A program made the position numbers and the translations under genes. A stretch of DNA of 64,000 nt from Pocillopora verrucosa (taxonomy: Eukaryota; Cnidaria; Anthozoa; Scleractinia; Pocilloporidae). The DNA is taken from NCBI RefSeq assembly GCF_036669915.1, contig NC_089319.1:15762770-15826769 (forward strand), read 5' to 3'. A model generated the notes under the pieces. The model was given only the letters and a program-made list of their open reading frames with translations, was not told the DNA's origin and did no database searches. Shown here in pieces: positions 23,901 to 36,386 of this stretch (position 1 is its first letter; every line of letters starts with the position of its first letter).

Positions 23901-26741
23901 ACCAGGGTGATAAGGATCCATTCATCAGAAATGTGTTCACACTGAACTCCTGTGCTCCAATTGTAGGGTCACATGTTTTGTCATATAAAAGGGAACAAGA
24001 TATGCTTCAGGTCTGTGGCAGTTAAAAATTAAGTCAATTTAACTAACTCCACAACAGAAAAGAAAATGGTTATTTTCAAAATTTTCTCCAAGTTCTAAAA
24101 CAGTGATGGCAATTATTGTCAGTAAAGAAATATTTTCAGGAAATATCTATGAGTCTTGGATGATTGTCACTAGAGCCATATGCAACACATTTTTCAGTGA
24201 CAAACTTGCATCATAAGTAGGCTGCTATGAAAGGAATTTGTCAACTTGACAATTTCCATGACTTTTTAAGGTTAAGTGTTGGGATAACATTATACTGCAA
24301 CATCAGTCTTGTAACAGGGTACAGTCTAAGTTATTAAAGGTACTTACATATTGAGCAACATTCCTGACTTTCTTCTTTTTTATTACAATGACCAAAAATG
24401 TCTGTACTTTTTTATTTATGATGGCCATAAGCTGTCATAGTTAGACCTGTAAGCAATTATGGTACTGCTGTTTCTAATTTTCTTTTGCTGATTTTCTTAT
24501 CTTTTTATTACAAGGAACAAAAATGTCTGTACTTCTTGATTTATGATGATCATAAGCTGTCATAATTAAACTTAGTCTAGTGAGTAATTACAGTTCTGCT
24601 GTTTCTAATTTCCTTTTTCTGCTTTACTTATCCATTTGTTTAAAGGCATGGAGTGATTTTGTAAAAAAAGTGGACCCTGACATCATAACTGGATACAATG
24701 TTGTGAACTTTGACCTTCCCTATTTACTGAATCGAGCAGCAGCTTTGAAGGTTCAGTCCTTTTCATTCCTTGGACGTGTGAGAGATGAAAAGAGCACCAT
24801 ATCAAACACAGTTTTTCAATCCCGTGCTTATGGCAAACGTGAGAACAAAGTCATAAACATTTCTGGACGTGTTCAGTTTGATCTGTTACATGCCTTGCTG
24901 AGAGATTACAAACTGAGATCTTACACCCTGAACTATGTCAGTTTTTATTTTCTACAAGAACAGAAAGAAGATGTACAGCACAATATTATAACAGATTTAC
25001 AGGTACATAAGAAAAGATATTGTGTATTTACCATTAATTGATTAATTGCCCAAGGATTTTTAGAGTATTGCGAGGTTTAATTGATAATGTTCAGATTTTT
25101 AGTTAGAGTTGTTTTAGTGCCTTAATTAAGTGAAAAATTCTAAAAATGTTTTGGTAAAACATCATGATCTTCAATGACCTCCAGTATATATGTGTATTTG
25201 TAAAAGATTTTCAAATGATTTTAATGAAAATATTAATCATTTTTATTAAGAATGGAAACGACCAAACCCGTCGCAGACTGGCCATTTATTGTATGAAAGA
25301 TGCTATTCTTCCTCTGAGGTTACTAGAAAAACTTATGTGCCTTATTAACTATATGGAGATGGCACGAGTCACTGGTGTTCCTCTTAGTTATCTCTTATCA
25401 AGAGGACAGCAGATAAAAGTTGTTTCACAGCTCCTCAGAAAGGTGAGTTCCCCAATACTCAAAGTTAGTCTATTTGATATCAGACTGTAGTTTCAACTTG
25501 GTTTACATGTGACTTGAGGCTTATCCCCATGAGCTTAAGAATTTGGATCAAACAGACACTGTCCAGTTTTTTTTTTCTTTTCTTTTGGAAAATTGTTACT
25601 GTTATAGTGGCTCTTCTATGTGCATAAATGGTTCCTGGAATTTGTGATAATGGACGTAGGCTGTAATTGAAGGTATTTTTAATGAACAGTTGCATCTGAT
25701 TGCAGTAAAATCAGTTGTGCTTTGCTGTAATACAAACAAGGAGTAGCTTGCTATGAGGGGTTGTCAACTGCAACCTTACACCATTAAAATCAAAATTATG
25801 CTGTGACATTTTTTTAGTCTAAAGAGCAAGACTTGTTACTTCCTGCTCACAAGGCAGAAGCTGGAGATGAATACACTGGAGCCACAGTCATTGAACCATC
25901 TAAAGGGTAAACTCCTTTTCACATCAGAGTTTCAGTTGTTAAAGTCAATGAATAGTAAGTGGGCTGTAGTTGTATTGAAAGTATTTCACTGATTTTGTCT
26001 GATTGGTAGAAAAGTGCTTCATGAAATTAATTCAGATGTCACCGGTAATCAGAAAATCTATCCATGTTACGTTCGTTATTCCCTAATTAGCAAGAGAAAG
26101 TTATTTGTTTGTTTTTCTTCACAGGTATTATGACATTCCTATTGCAACACTTGATTTCTCTTCATTGTACCCATCTATCATGATGGCTCACAATTTGTGT
26201 TACACCTCTCTTCTGCATCATAGTGATCTGGCTAGGTAAGTAAATGGTCATGATCTTGCTAACATGCTTGGCAATATGTAGTTTTTGTTACAGTATTATT
26301 GCAGAAATATGGTAAACTGTTTTTATGTTAAGTCAAAGCTCAGTCACAGGGTTTAACAGTGACTTCTTAGACAGACACCAAATGGTGACTGAGTACTCCT
26401 TCCAGTCACCAGATGGAAAGATTTAGTCACTAACACATAACATTGGCAAGATTTTTATTTCAAAATGAATTAAGGAAATATCAGGTTGTAGAGATGTTTC
26501 TTGAATTTTGATGTATTCCTATTCTTCAAAAATTAATCATCCATAGATTTTACAAAAACATGGCAAAAACATGATCAAGTACTAATGATGATAAGTAGGT
26601 AAAAAAAAAAAGCTTTTTCATATTAATTTTAATTTTTTTAAATATTGACGTATTTATCTATTTCTCAATTTTGAGAAGCATCTAGAGGGAACTGGATAGG
26701 TACTGAACAAGTGTTTATTATTACTATTAATATTATTATTA

Positions 26742-26806
<65 letters not shown>

Positions 26807-29800
26807 GATCAATCATGATCATGATCATGATCATAAGCTCAAAAAGTTTTCTTTAGTTAACACCAAAAGTTATCAAAGGTGATCTATCTTGCTTCTACTG
26901 CTTATTAAATGGCTAATTTCATGTTTGTATATTTCAGTCTAAAACCTGATGAGTTTATCAAGACCCCTTCCGGAGATTATTTTGTGAAGGCATCTCTAAG
27001 GAAAGGACTGCTGCCTGAAATTCTTGAGCATTTGTTGTCTGCAAGGAAAAAGTATGGATGGATGTTAATTTCTCACTACTTATTGCATTCTATCATGATG
27101 TCTCGAGGTAGACTGTTGAAGGAGTGGGAGTTAATTTCATTGTTAGGCAATTTCAAGAATAATATCTGGCATAACAATGCCAAAACAAAAGTTTAGTTAA
27201 ACTGATGCAATGCAAAGTGGTGCAACAGCGTAACAATATTGTCACTTTGGAGGGCATTTCATTCAAAAATAAAAACTGAAGATTGACAACAAAACAGTCT
27301 GAACAGTCTTCTTAGTGTGCAAATGGCTTAAATACATTTTTAGCACATCAAAATCTCCTTTGTAGCTAACAAAGTGATAACAGTAGTTTTAAATGTTAGG
27401 TTGACAAAAAATAATGATAAACACACATGCTTGATGACAATATGGTCTGATGTAATGATGCATCGATCTTTCTCAATTAGAGCTAAAGAGGATTTAAAGA
27501 AAGAAACAGACCCTTTCAGGAAGAAGGTACAAATTGTGACTCAGCAGATATATATTTTTTTTTACTTCAATGATTTGATTTAAAAATATTTGCCACCCAC
27601 TCAACTATAATGCTTTTAACCATAGGTTCTTGATGGTCGACAGCTGGCTCTTAAGTTAAGCGCGAACTCTGTGTATGGGTTTACTGGAGCACAAGTTGGA
27701 AAGCTTCCCTGTCTGCCAATTTCACAGGTAGCTACAAGTTCAAAATATAACTAAGCTTTGATCGAGTTGCATTGTAAGTCTAATTTCTGGTTAGTTGAAT
27801 TTATTCTGCAACTGCCCCTCTAAGTTTGTACCTGTCATAGGGACTGTATATTGATCCCAGCTCCATTTGACTCTTAAACTCCTACAATGTGATTATTAAT
27901 TCCCACTCCTTGCTGATATACATTTTCTTGTAATTAAGTAAAGAGAAATTGGTGTTGTATCAAGACAAGACCTTTTAGTGAATAACTATTGACAGTAAGA
28001 AGTTCCATGTGAATTACTTGTAAGGGTCAAAATGTAAACTGAATGCAATCCACTTCTGGGAATGTCAATTGTAATCCTACCACCCATGCAATAGGCTTTC
28101 AAATGTGTTTTAAAATTTTCACATAATTATTGTTTAAAATTTTAAATGGAACCTTAATTGGTGATGACAGTAAGGAAGAAACAACAATGATAAAATGTGG
28201 AATATTGTTTCACTGCAGAGTGTGACGGCTTTTGGGCGCATGATGATAGAGAGAACAAAAGAACTTGTTGAAGAAAAATATACAGTGGATAATGGGTACA
28301 AAACAAATGCTCAGGTAAATACTGTTGAATTAATGTTGTTTGTTATGAAGTACCCACACAGATAAAAACAAAATTTCACCACTGAATAAGATCTATTGAC
28401 TGTACAATTTAGCTGATCAGAGGATGGCTTAATTCTTCTTGTACACCACATTTGTTGCCTTTAGGTCATCTATGGAGACACAGATTCTGTAATGGTCAAG
28501 TTTGGAGTGGATTCTGTTGCAGAGAGCATGGAACTTGGTAAAGAAGCTGCAGGTTATGTATCTGGTCACTTTATCAAACCCATCAAATTGGAGTTTGAGA
28601 AGGTAAGATGTAATTGATGGAGTTTTGGAACATAGTGGACTGATCCCTTCCCAGGTTGATTTTGTTTCTTGTCTTTTTTTAATTGCATTATTCAATTTTG
28701 CACATTTTTGCAGGTGTATTTTCCATATCTTCTGATCAGCAAGAAGCGCTATGCTGGATTGTACTTTACTAAAGCTGATAAGCATGACAAAATGGACTGC
28801 AAGGGAATAGAAACAGTAAGTCTGCTAATTAGCTCTTCAACTGATAATTTCTCAGTCTTTTTCCCAGGCATAGCTACTGATTCTTTGTTACTTTTATTTA
28901 TTTTATTCTTTGATAATAATGGCCTTTAGATCAGTGTAGGTTCTTTCTTAATTGTTGGTTTTGTTTTATTTTCACAGGTAAGAAGAGATAACTGCCCTCT
29001 GGTTGCAAACCTTATTAACTCCTGCTTACAAAAAATTCTCATTGAGAGGTACAGGTCTTTGAAGCTTGCTCATCACAACTGGTTCATGTGATCATTTGTA
29101 TTCAGTCAATTTCTAACTTGTAAGTCATAAATGTTTTTGTCCATAGGGATCCCATGGGAGCTGTTGATTACACAAAGCAAGTGATATCAGACCTTCTGTG
29201 CAACAGAATTGATATCTCACAGCTGGTGATAACAAAGGAGTTGACAAAGACAGGGGACGAATATGCTGGGAAACAGGCACATTCTGAGCTGGCAGAGAGG
29301 TCGGATTTACAACTAACTTGGTAGCCATGATAGAGTAACTTTCAACTGAGTGTTGAAAGTGATCCAGGACTGCTTTGGTTTTGTTTTACTATGCCATGTT
29401 ATTAATCTGAAAATCTCACACCAGTCCACTCTTTCAACCAATTTTATGCAAAACAAACTCCACTCATGACTTAGTTGCCTGCCTTTCTTTCTATTTACTA
29501 TAGGAAGTTTTCTTGTTTTTACTTTGAGTTCTCATTGACTCTTCAGGGTATTTCCTTTCATCTGATTCTCCATTGTTTTTTCTTTGATTTTGGTTTTATA
29601 ACACCTAGTTGATCAGTTTGTATTATTGTTGCCTCAGTCCAAATTGTACAGTTTAATAATAACCTGTGCACATGATTGTGACAAAAAGTTACCTTCTAAG
29701 GTATTTTGCTTTTTGCTTTTCACAGAATGCGGAAACGTGATGCTGGTTCTGCTCCCAAGCTGGGAGACAGAGTCCCATATGTCATCATTGCTGGTGCTAA

Positions 29801-31576
29801 AGGAGAGAAAGCTTATGAAAAAGCTGAGGTGAATAGAACCTTTTTTTCAAATCACTTGATTGTTTTTAAAAAATATTACCAAGTTTGCATTCTTTGCAGG
29901 ATCCCATTTATGTGCTGGAGAACAACATTCCTATTGACACAAAATATTACCTTGAGAATCAGTTGTCAAATCCCTTGCTGAGAATATTTGAGCCTATTTT
30001 GGGAGAGGCAAAAGCAACCTCTGTGCTTCTTAGTAAGTCTGCATTTTTCCTTCCCTTACACTGTAAATAGCCAATGACTTTGTTATCAAGTAGAAAGATC
30101 CTTCCTCAAAGAACTGTATTAACTGTATTAAAAATTAAATATGGTCTATCTTTTCACAAAAAGCATACAGTTCATGCACATTAATATGCAGCCACACTAA
30201 ATAATATCAACTTGTGTTATTACTAGATTTCCATAATGAGCCTCCTAAGGAGCTTGTTAATGTTTGTGATACAATGCTCTCAAACCTTACATTTGGAAGA
30301 CATTTGTTTTAACCTTTTCACTCCCAAGATCTCATTAGCAACTCTCATTACTATCAACTGTACAACTCTTGTGATGCAAGTTCTACAAATTTTATATTGG
30401 ATCAACCAATAGTTCTCTAATTGATAATTTTCTTTACTCTCACAACCTGCCAAATGACAATCTCAAGTGAGGCCATGTGTAGTGCGATTTGCTGCTTTTG
30501 TTCTCCAATTCAACTAAACAAAAGACTCTTATTTTAATTCCCTTGTTTGATATCTTTGCAGAAGGGCAACATACACTCACAAAAACTATTGTAACATCAA
30601 AAGTAAGCAAGCTGGCTATGTTTACTAAGAAGAGAGAAACTTGCCTTGGGTGTAAAGCAGTCCTTGACAACAGTGAGTATACTGTCTGAAATTAAGCTGT
30701 TACACTCAAAAAATTCTCATAAAACACTAACACAACTGTACACAAAACATATGTCTGAACTTCAATTTAAGTTAAAAAAAAAAAAAAAATTGGAGATTTG
30801 GTATGAATCAGTTTTTCCATTACTGTTCTGAGATGTGTTGTCACAACTTCTGATCACATCCTTTCCCTTGCTTACCAGATTCTGCTGTCTGTAAACACTG
30901 TAAGCCTAAAGAGTCTGGTCTCTACCAAAAGGAGATTTCCCACCTGAATGCATTGGAAGAAAAGTTTGCAAGGCTATGGACTCAATGTCAAAATTGTCAA
31001 GGCAGTCTGCATGCTGATGTACTGTGTACCAGGTGTGAAAAATACAATGATAGATATTTTTTGACAAGAGATAGTTGTGTTCTTCAACAGGACACTGCAC
31101 TCTCTTCTTCTCTTTCCACCTAGAAATATTAATCCTCTAACTCCCAGAATTGATTAACATGTAACCTACCCCTATGATAATAATATCCATACACTATCCA
31201 GCAGACAAATAATGAGAATACTCAAACTTGTCAGGTGGAAGATTTTATCTGGTTCTAACACCAAATTCTGGTAACCAAATTACAAGGAATTGTGTAGCAG
31301 TGAGAAGGGAGAATTAACAATCAGATCTTGGAGTTTAAGGTTCTATACTCTACTTTGCTTCTTAACTCACAGAATACTTTTAAGTGAATGAAAAATCTTT
31401 TGGGATCATTTAAATCTGAATCCATGGCACTTTTTGATTGTATTATGCATTTACATGGTTAATATCTGTTTTGTTTCAGTCGTGATTGTCCCATCTTTTA
31501 CATGAGAAAGAAGGTTCAGAAGGACCTCTGTGATCAGGACAAACTCATTCAGAGATTTGGTGATTGTACTTGGTGA
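17938..31576 (+). CDS. POLD1: DNA polymerase delta catalytic subunit
   Basis: 22 coding exons give 1078 aa: 17938-18163, 18467-18696, 22361-22558, 23014-23194, 23778-24010, 24646-25002, 25251-25442, 25818-25906, 26125-26235, 26938-27051, 27481-27526, 27626-27727, 28219-28314, 28465-28602, 28714-28815, 28978-29048, 29147-29299, 29726-29828, 29900-30032, 30562-30672, 30879-31032, 31480-31576. It is the replicative B-family polymerase with proofreading exonuclease, acting in the nucleus. Visible: basic N-terminal NLS (residues 6-22); ExoI D293-I-E295; ExoII NFD with D379; ExoIII D492; polymerase motif A DFSSLYPS (579-586); motif C YGDTDS (728-733). CysA is C986/C989/C1000/C1003 and CysB, the Fe-S ligand set, is C1032/C1035/C1045/C1050. 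All catalytic and metal residues are present and spacing equals the human enzyme, so it should be functional. Intron 3 uses a GC donor. Intron 2 holds a 3.3-kb transposon. Poly(A) candidate AATAAA is at 31786-31791. Confidence 0.96.
19438..19668. mobile_element. Small inverted-repeat MITE nested in the POLD1-intron transposon
   Basis: The left arm GTCCGTTTCTCGAAACTC...CTTTCTGGGTC and the right arm GGCCCAGAAAGTTAATGG...TTTCAAGAAAGATC are inverted relatives. The short interior contains CCAGCTTTCTAGAATAAG. It is a non-coding, MITE-sized insertion; its family and target duplication are not determined. Confidence 0.55.
20805..21050 (-). pseudogene. Orphan exon encoding a helix-turn-helix-like segment inside the transposon
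   Basis: On the minus strand an open frame runs directly from a good acceptor (TTATAG at the 5' side, around 21056-21051) for 81 codons to a stop. The segment reads [14 protein letters not shown], then [19 protein letters not shown]. The pattern Y-x-G-V-L-x(n)-A-x-x-x-x-G-V-x-R-N-T resembles DNA-binding helix-turn-helix regions of some transposon-derived metazoan proteins (recalled, CCDC106-like; not confirmed). No upstream exon or catalytic domain is visible, so it is a remnant of the element's gene or a captured exon. Confidence 0.4.
24375..24625 (+). repeat. Imperfect tandem duplication in POLD1 intron 5
   Basis: Two diverged copies with a period of 125 bp (TATTACAATG at 24381, TATTACAAGG at 24506). 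Both contain AAAAATGTCTGTACTT, a CATAAGCTGTCATA stretch and CTGCTGTTTCTAATTT. The second copy ends just before the polypyrimidine tract of the exon 6 acceptor at 24645. Confidence 0.7.
26716..26835 (+). repeat. (TTA)n microsatellite followed by ATGATC repeats
   Basis: POLD1 intron 9 contains a nearly pure TTA/ATT trinucleotide run of about 90 bp (26716-26806). It is followed by several tandem ATGATC/CATGAT units (about 26807-26835), which are self-complementary. Confidence 0.9.
31133..31342 (+). repeat. Dispersed repeat, second family, in the last POLD1 intron
   Basis: Same family and orientation as 14622-14830: CTAACTCCCAGAATTGATTA start, AATGAGAATACTCAA middle, GAATTAACAATCAGATCTTG near the end. 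It lies in the intron between POLD1 exons 21 and 22. Confidence 0.6.
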
Positions 31577-32202
31577 TGACAGTTCCATTTCAAGAAAATA
31601 AGGATTTTATCAACAAACATACCAAGACAAAAAAAGAGTGTTCAGAATTGAAAAAGTAATGAGTGCAACCCTGCATGAACACATCCCAGCATCATGTATG
31701 TAAAGTTACTAAGGCAAAAGTCAGACCCCAGAGCCCAAAGAATCATTAACTTGGATATTTTCAAGTGTTTATATCTCAATTGTGCAATAAATAGAAGAAG
31801 AAACTTGAAAGTTTAGTTTTCTGTCATGAGCAATATATTTTTTTAATTGGACAAAAGGATAGACGAAAACACCAAACTCAAAAATTAATGTTAAATCTCT
31901 CCCTTGTCATAACAAATGTTGTTTCTTTCTGATTTGTCATGGATGTCCAAGGAACAAATTTTTTTACCACCCTTTGTTAAGGTTGTGGTAATTCTCTTGC
32001 ATGAGCAACAGTGTTTTGTTGTTCAAAACCTCACAATTTCTGATGAATTGTTCCTTGAGCCTTTACAACTTCCAAAGTAACCCAAATAACTGTTAAAGGC
32101 TTCACTGATTCAAAGAACAGCAATGCAAGAGTTTGTAAAAACTCCCCAGTGGTTCTTAAGGAATAAGAGGGAGAATACTCTGTCAAAGACTTTTCATGGT
32201 GA
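31577..32202. other. Convergent 3' flank between POLD1 and SDHAF2
   Basis: This 626-bp gap holds the 3' UTRs of two convergent genes. The POLD1 poly(A) signal AATAAA is at 31786-31791. I see no clear canonical signal for the SDHAF2 side. No open frame or repeat was recognised. Confidence 0.6.
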
Positions 32203-33365
32203 TTACTTTGCTTGAAGATCTGGTTGTCTGATACGTTCTTCCATATTTTCATTCTTTGCATGGATCTTAAGCAATTCCATAACTGGATTATCATACTCTG
32301 TAGGTGTAGGTTTCTTGTCTGTCATCCAGTAGTATATCTCCCAGTCATTGCTAGGTTCATTTATCAGCTTGTCATACTGATCCAGCTGGTTATCATTCAG
32401 ACCATCTAAATGCTTATCTGCAAATGTGCTGCCAATTAAAAATCAAATTCAAATATATTTCTTTGGAAGTATAAGACCTCTCAGTAGGGGACAGGAGGAG
32501 GGGTAAACTGCTATGGCCATCTTACTCACATTCAAATCCATGCTAGGTTGTTTTATGTTAACAATTTATCACCATTTGGACCATGAAGATGACACATTCT
32601 CCCCTTGGGCTCCCTTAACAACACTTGAAACACATGGGTGCAACTGAAACTGCATTGTTTCAGAAAATATTCAAGCCCTTCCCGCAACAGAAGCATTGAT
32701 TTGAGCCCGGAAAGATTTCCGTTTAACCCCATACTATTCTACAACAAAGCTGTAGTCCCAAAGGCAACCTAATCTTTACGCCATTGTTTTCTTTGTCCAA
32801 AAATCGTATGCATGATGAAATATGGAGCTGTACGGAAATCTTGACTCCAGATAGCCTGTGCAGAAATTTATATTCACTTTCAAAGTTTTCATTACAGGCT
32901 TTTGTTTGTATGCTTCTGCTTAAACAAAACAAATACTACGAGAAACGATCTGACACTTTCACCCAAACCATGTTACGTAATTAACCATGATTATGGTAGC
33001 CACGTACCTCAACAGGAGTCCATTTTCCAGCATTCCACGCTTCCTGGAGCAGATGTAAAATGAATTTAACTTACTTTTATCTAAATCCATTTGAATTTGT
33101 TTGATCAAGTGCACCATTTAAATTTCAGTAGTTTTATATATGTGTACCTGCTTTGGTAGAGTAATCTTGCTCGTTTGCGATCGACCGGTTCGTTTTGAGG
33201 CGATTTGTACACTGGTATGGGTGGCTCTGTGTCTGAACTGTCGATTATTTTGTCGGATAATAAGCGCATGTTTGGTCTCATTAAATGAGGTAGTCGAGAT
33301 TGATAAAGAACATGGTGAAAATTCCGTCCAAACAAACTCAAGAAATACTTCTTACTAGCCGCCAT
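32203..33365 (-). CDS. SDHAF2: Succinate dehydrogenase assembly factor 2 (SDHA flavinylation factor)
   Basis: Exons on the minus strand: 33365-33148, 33043-33008, 32428-32203, giving 159 aa (human 166). SDHAF2/SDH5/SdhE promotes covalent FAD attachment to SDHA in the mitochondrial matrix. The first ~40 residues lack acidic residues and are rich in Arg, Lys, Phe and Leu, as expected for a mitochondrial presequence. The family core RARLLYQSRKRGMLENGLLL crosses the two exon junctions. G76 in KRGMLEN corresponds to the conserved glycine altered in human hereditary paraganglioma. LINEPSNDWEIYYW and the PTPTEYDNPVM region complete the five-helix SdhE fold. The start is the only in-frame ATG before the presequence and carries an ATGGCGGC context. 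It is convergent with POLD1. Intron 2 contains a 138-bp-type MITE also present in TTC5 intron 1. Confidence 0.94.
32708..32845. mobile_element. Small MITE in SDHAF2 intron 2
   Basis: Ends GATTTCCGTTTAACCCCATA and (reverse complement) GATTTCCGTACAGCTCCATA are inverted. The interior ATTGTTTTCTTTGTCCAA matches the TTC5 intron-1 copy at 41753-41890. This copy is the more degraded of the two. Confidence 0.65.
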
Positions 33366-34240
33366 TGCTTTTATGCCAGCTGTGTGATCTGCAGGCTCAT
33401 GTTAGTAATCGTTTCCAGTTCTCCGCTGTCTAGATCATCTGAAACTCAAGCCCATCCACTTAGTGTACCGTTGTCACAACGTTTTGCAGCAGAGGCGAGA
33501 GTGCGTTTTGGGTATCCAAAACGCTGTGACACCGCCTTGAAAGGATATTGAGGGTCTGCCCTTTGTAAAGACGTGTTATCTCTGCTATAGCTTATAATAC
33601 ATACATGGGTCTTATTTATGATCTATTAAAGGACAGACGCATGGATCACGTCACCATTAACAACATTTTGTTTCTTTTTCAAACACTCTAAAACAAATAG
33701 TGTCCATGTTGGTGTGTATCTGTCCAGTAATAGATGATAGTAGACGTCGGAATGTTGTAACATCATCAGTAACGCACTCAGCTGTGCCTCGTTTGCCACC
33801 TTGTTCTTACCACATTTTGACGTCAGCATCTGAGATCCATTACTGACTAGACGCATGGTATCGTGAAATCTACTTGTTAAATAAACAATAAGGGTTACGT
33901 GCGTTTTTCTGTTGCAAAACCTCACAGCTCCAAGGCGTTTTTAAGCAAGTATACCATTGAAAAAAATACTTGAAGAGCAGTTCTTGATTAGGTTCAATCC
34001 AAGGCACAGAGCGAAGAATCGCAATGAGACTGACGAATCACGTACTTTTAATGGATCAAGCGAATAAAACGAGTTCTACCGGTATATGATTGGTTTCAGC
34101 TTTAGGCTTCATTAGTTAAAAGGCTGCTGCGAATTTTTAAGGGGAATAACAGAGCAAAGTTAAGCAAAATCCAACTTGAATTAAACTTATCACCAGGTAT
34201 GGGATCACACAAGGTACAATACTGACGTTGCTCTTCGAAG

Positions 34241-34302
34241 TTGGTTTCGTTATATGTTTTATGTATGCTGATCAGTATACATAAAACACATAACGATACC
34301 AA
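34241..34302. repeat. 62-bp near-perfect palindrome without loop
   Basis: The arms 34241-34271 and 34272-34302 are reverse complements at 28 of 31 positions, with TGATCA at the centre and no spacer. It can extrude as a cruciform or hairpin. It lies about 200 bp left of the satellite array. Confidence 0.85.
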
Positions 34303-34499
34303 CAATTATGGCGTGCGCTCTCATTGGCTTCGAGCGAGATCAAGGCAGGGCATTAAGCAGCCGATTACAGATTATGCAAATGAGGAAGAAAATGAGGGAG
34401 AGCACTAAAGGTCACACAAATTCGAAAATTCGAGCGCATGAAAACGATGGAGGCCGATTGACAATCGGAGAGGGTAAATGTAATTATAAGTTTAGAATC

Positions 34500-35376
34500 T
34501 TAAAAATCGGACAAGGAAAACCTAAAGTAGACAAGATACTAACTTAATAATGGCACAACAAGGGAAACCAATAGTAAATGGGTTTTTTCTAGATACAAAT
34601 AACAACTGTACAATGTCGCTGGTACAACATCAGACATTTGCACTTTGTGCAGTTGGATAATAAACTAACGTAACAGTTCCCGTTACAAGTGAAACCAAAA
34701 TTGCACGATATTCTTACGTAACAATCGGACAACAAGCAAAGCTAAGAGTGCGCGAGTAACTTAACGTTACAATCGCGTAACAAAAGAAACCAAAACTGTG
34801 CGAGACACAAAGGTAACAATCGGACAATAACGACAACAAAAAGAGTGGGAGACGCAAAAGTAACAATCGGACATCAAGGAAAACAAAATGTGGGCGAGAT
34901 TAACCTAACAATCACATAACAAGGAAAAGTAAAGGTTCGCGAGTTACTGACGTAACAATAGGATATCAAGGAGAACCATAAGTGCGCGAGATACGAACGT
35001 AACAATTGCCCAAAAATGAAAACTGTATGTGCCGGATTAATTAACGTAACAATTGCATAACAAGAGAAACCAAAAGTACGCGAGATGCAAACGCGTTACA
35101 AAGGAACAAAAGAGGAAACCAAAACTGTGCAAGATACTAACATAACAACTGGACAACAGGAAAAACTAAATCTGCCTGATTTAATAACACAACAATCGCA
35201 TAACAAGTGGAACCAAAAATACGCGAGATACAAAGTGACAAACGGACAACAAGGAAAAGTAAAAGTTCGCAAGATACTGACGTAACCAAAGTGGATATCA
35301 AAGAATTAAGACCCAAAGTGCGCGCGATAAAAGCGTAACAAATGGTTAAAAAGGAAAAACTAATGTTCGCTATATG
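34500..35376 (+). repeat. ~47-bp satellite array, left copy
   Basis: Diverged tandem units follow the scheme GTGCGCGAGATACTAACGTA / ACAATCGGACAACAAGGAAA / ACCAAAA. By length there are about 18 units. The consensus is the reverse complement of the unit in the large array at 55028-57935, so both are the same satellite in opposite orientation. Diverged units and point changes imply an old array. Confidence 0.85.
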
Positions 35377-36171
35377 TGTGATTCAAAAGTTTGATAGACT
35401 TTCGTTGGATGATTGCCAACGTACAAAGTCTATGTTGTTTTCAAACTTTTTCTCTTCCTCTCCCCCTTGGTATTCTTGTTGTAATCACGCGCGACTTGAC
35501 CACTCAATTTGGCCCATCACGTCAACAAACTCTAACCTTGACTTTGAAAACTGACGTGGACATTTCTGTGTCATTTTGTTGTTGTTGTTTCTTATGAAGT
35601 TGTTTCGAGTTGTTTTTTAGCTTCCTTCCAAAAAATTGTATTAACCTTGGGGTGATAAGGCCAGCACTTGAAGAGATCAAACCGTGAGCGGGTTACCTTC
35701 AGTATCGAGACCACCAACACTTCTTGCTAGCATCGATGTCAATGGGTTACTAGAGAATAACAACTTATTTGAACAAAACCACTACCACAAAAAATTTTTC
35801 AACCAGTTTATTTTGCCTAAATTGAGTCGGCTAATTTCACTTCTTAACAAAGTAACGCGAACACTGCTCTCGTTTCTACTAATCTCCGAAACAGTAACAA
35901 AAAAAGGTACTTCTTGAAAATCGTTTTAACTTGAAAAAAAAAGCCAACAAATTCCAGCTAGCTCAGTAGTTTAGTCCTCAAAACATCAGGTTACATACAA
36001 AACAAAAAGAAACTAAAGCCAAACTGAATGTAACTCAATTCCTTTCCCTTAAAATGTCAGTAATTGTTGTTTCAACCATTGACGCAATTATTTCAAGGTT
36101 ACATACAAAATAAGAAAAAAAAATACCGACATAATGGTTAAAAATTAATTAAAATAGTGAGCTGTAAACAG

Positions 36172-36386
36172 TTTTAACCCTTTGACCCAAGGAGTGACTA
36201 AAAGCTAATTTCTCCATACAATAACACCTCTGAATCACATATTAAGGTCACAAGAAGAAACGAAATGATCCCCAACTAAAGAAGCTCTTGATTGTTTCAC
36301 AAATTCTCCTTGTCAGCACCTCATAAATTGTATAGAGAACAATATAGAGAATATGCATTCTGAAGTAGGGTTGTAAAGGGTTAAAA
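36172..36386 (-). mobile_element. Complete member of the TTAACCCTTT MITE family
   Basis: Bounded by TTTTAACCCTTT (36172) and AAAGGGTTAAAA (ending 36386), which are perfect inverted 12-mers. The interior, in reverse orientation, matches the members at 38196-38406, 44521-44720, 52535-52748 and 62780-62990, with the shared signatures CATATTCTC, GCTGACAAGGAGAATTTG, AGAGCTTCTTTAGTTG and GGAGAAATTAG. It is a non-coding ~215-bp element. Confidence 0.75.
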
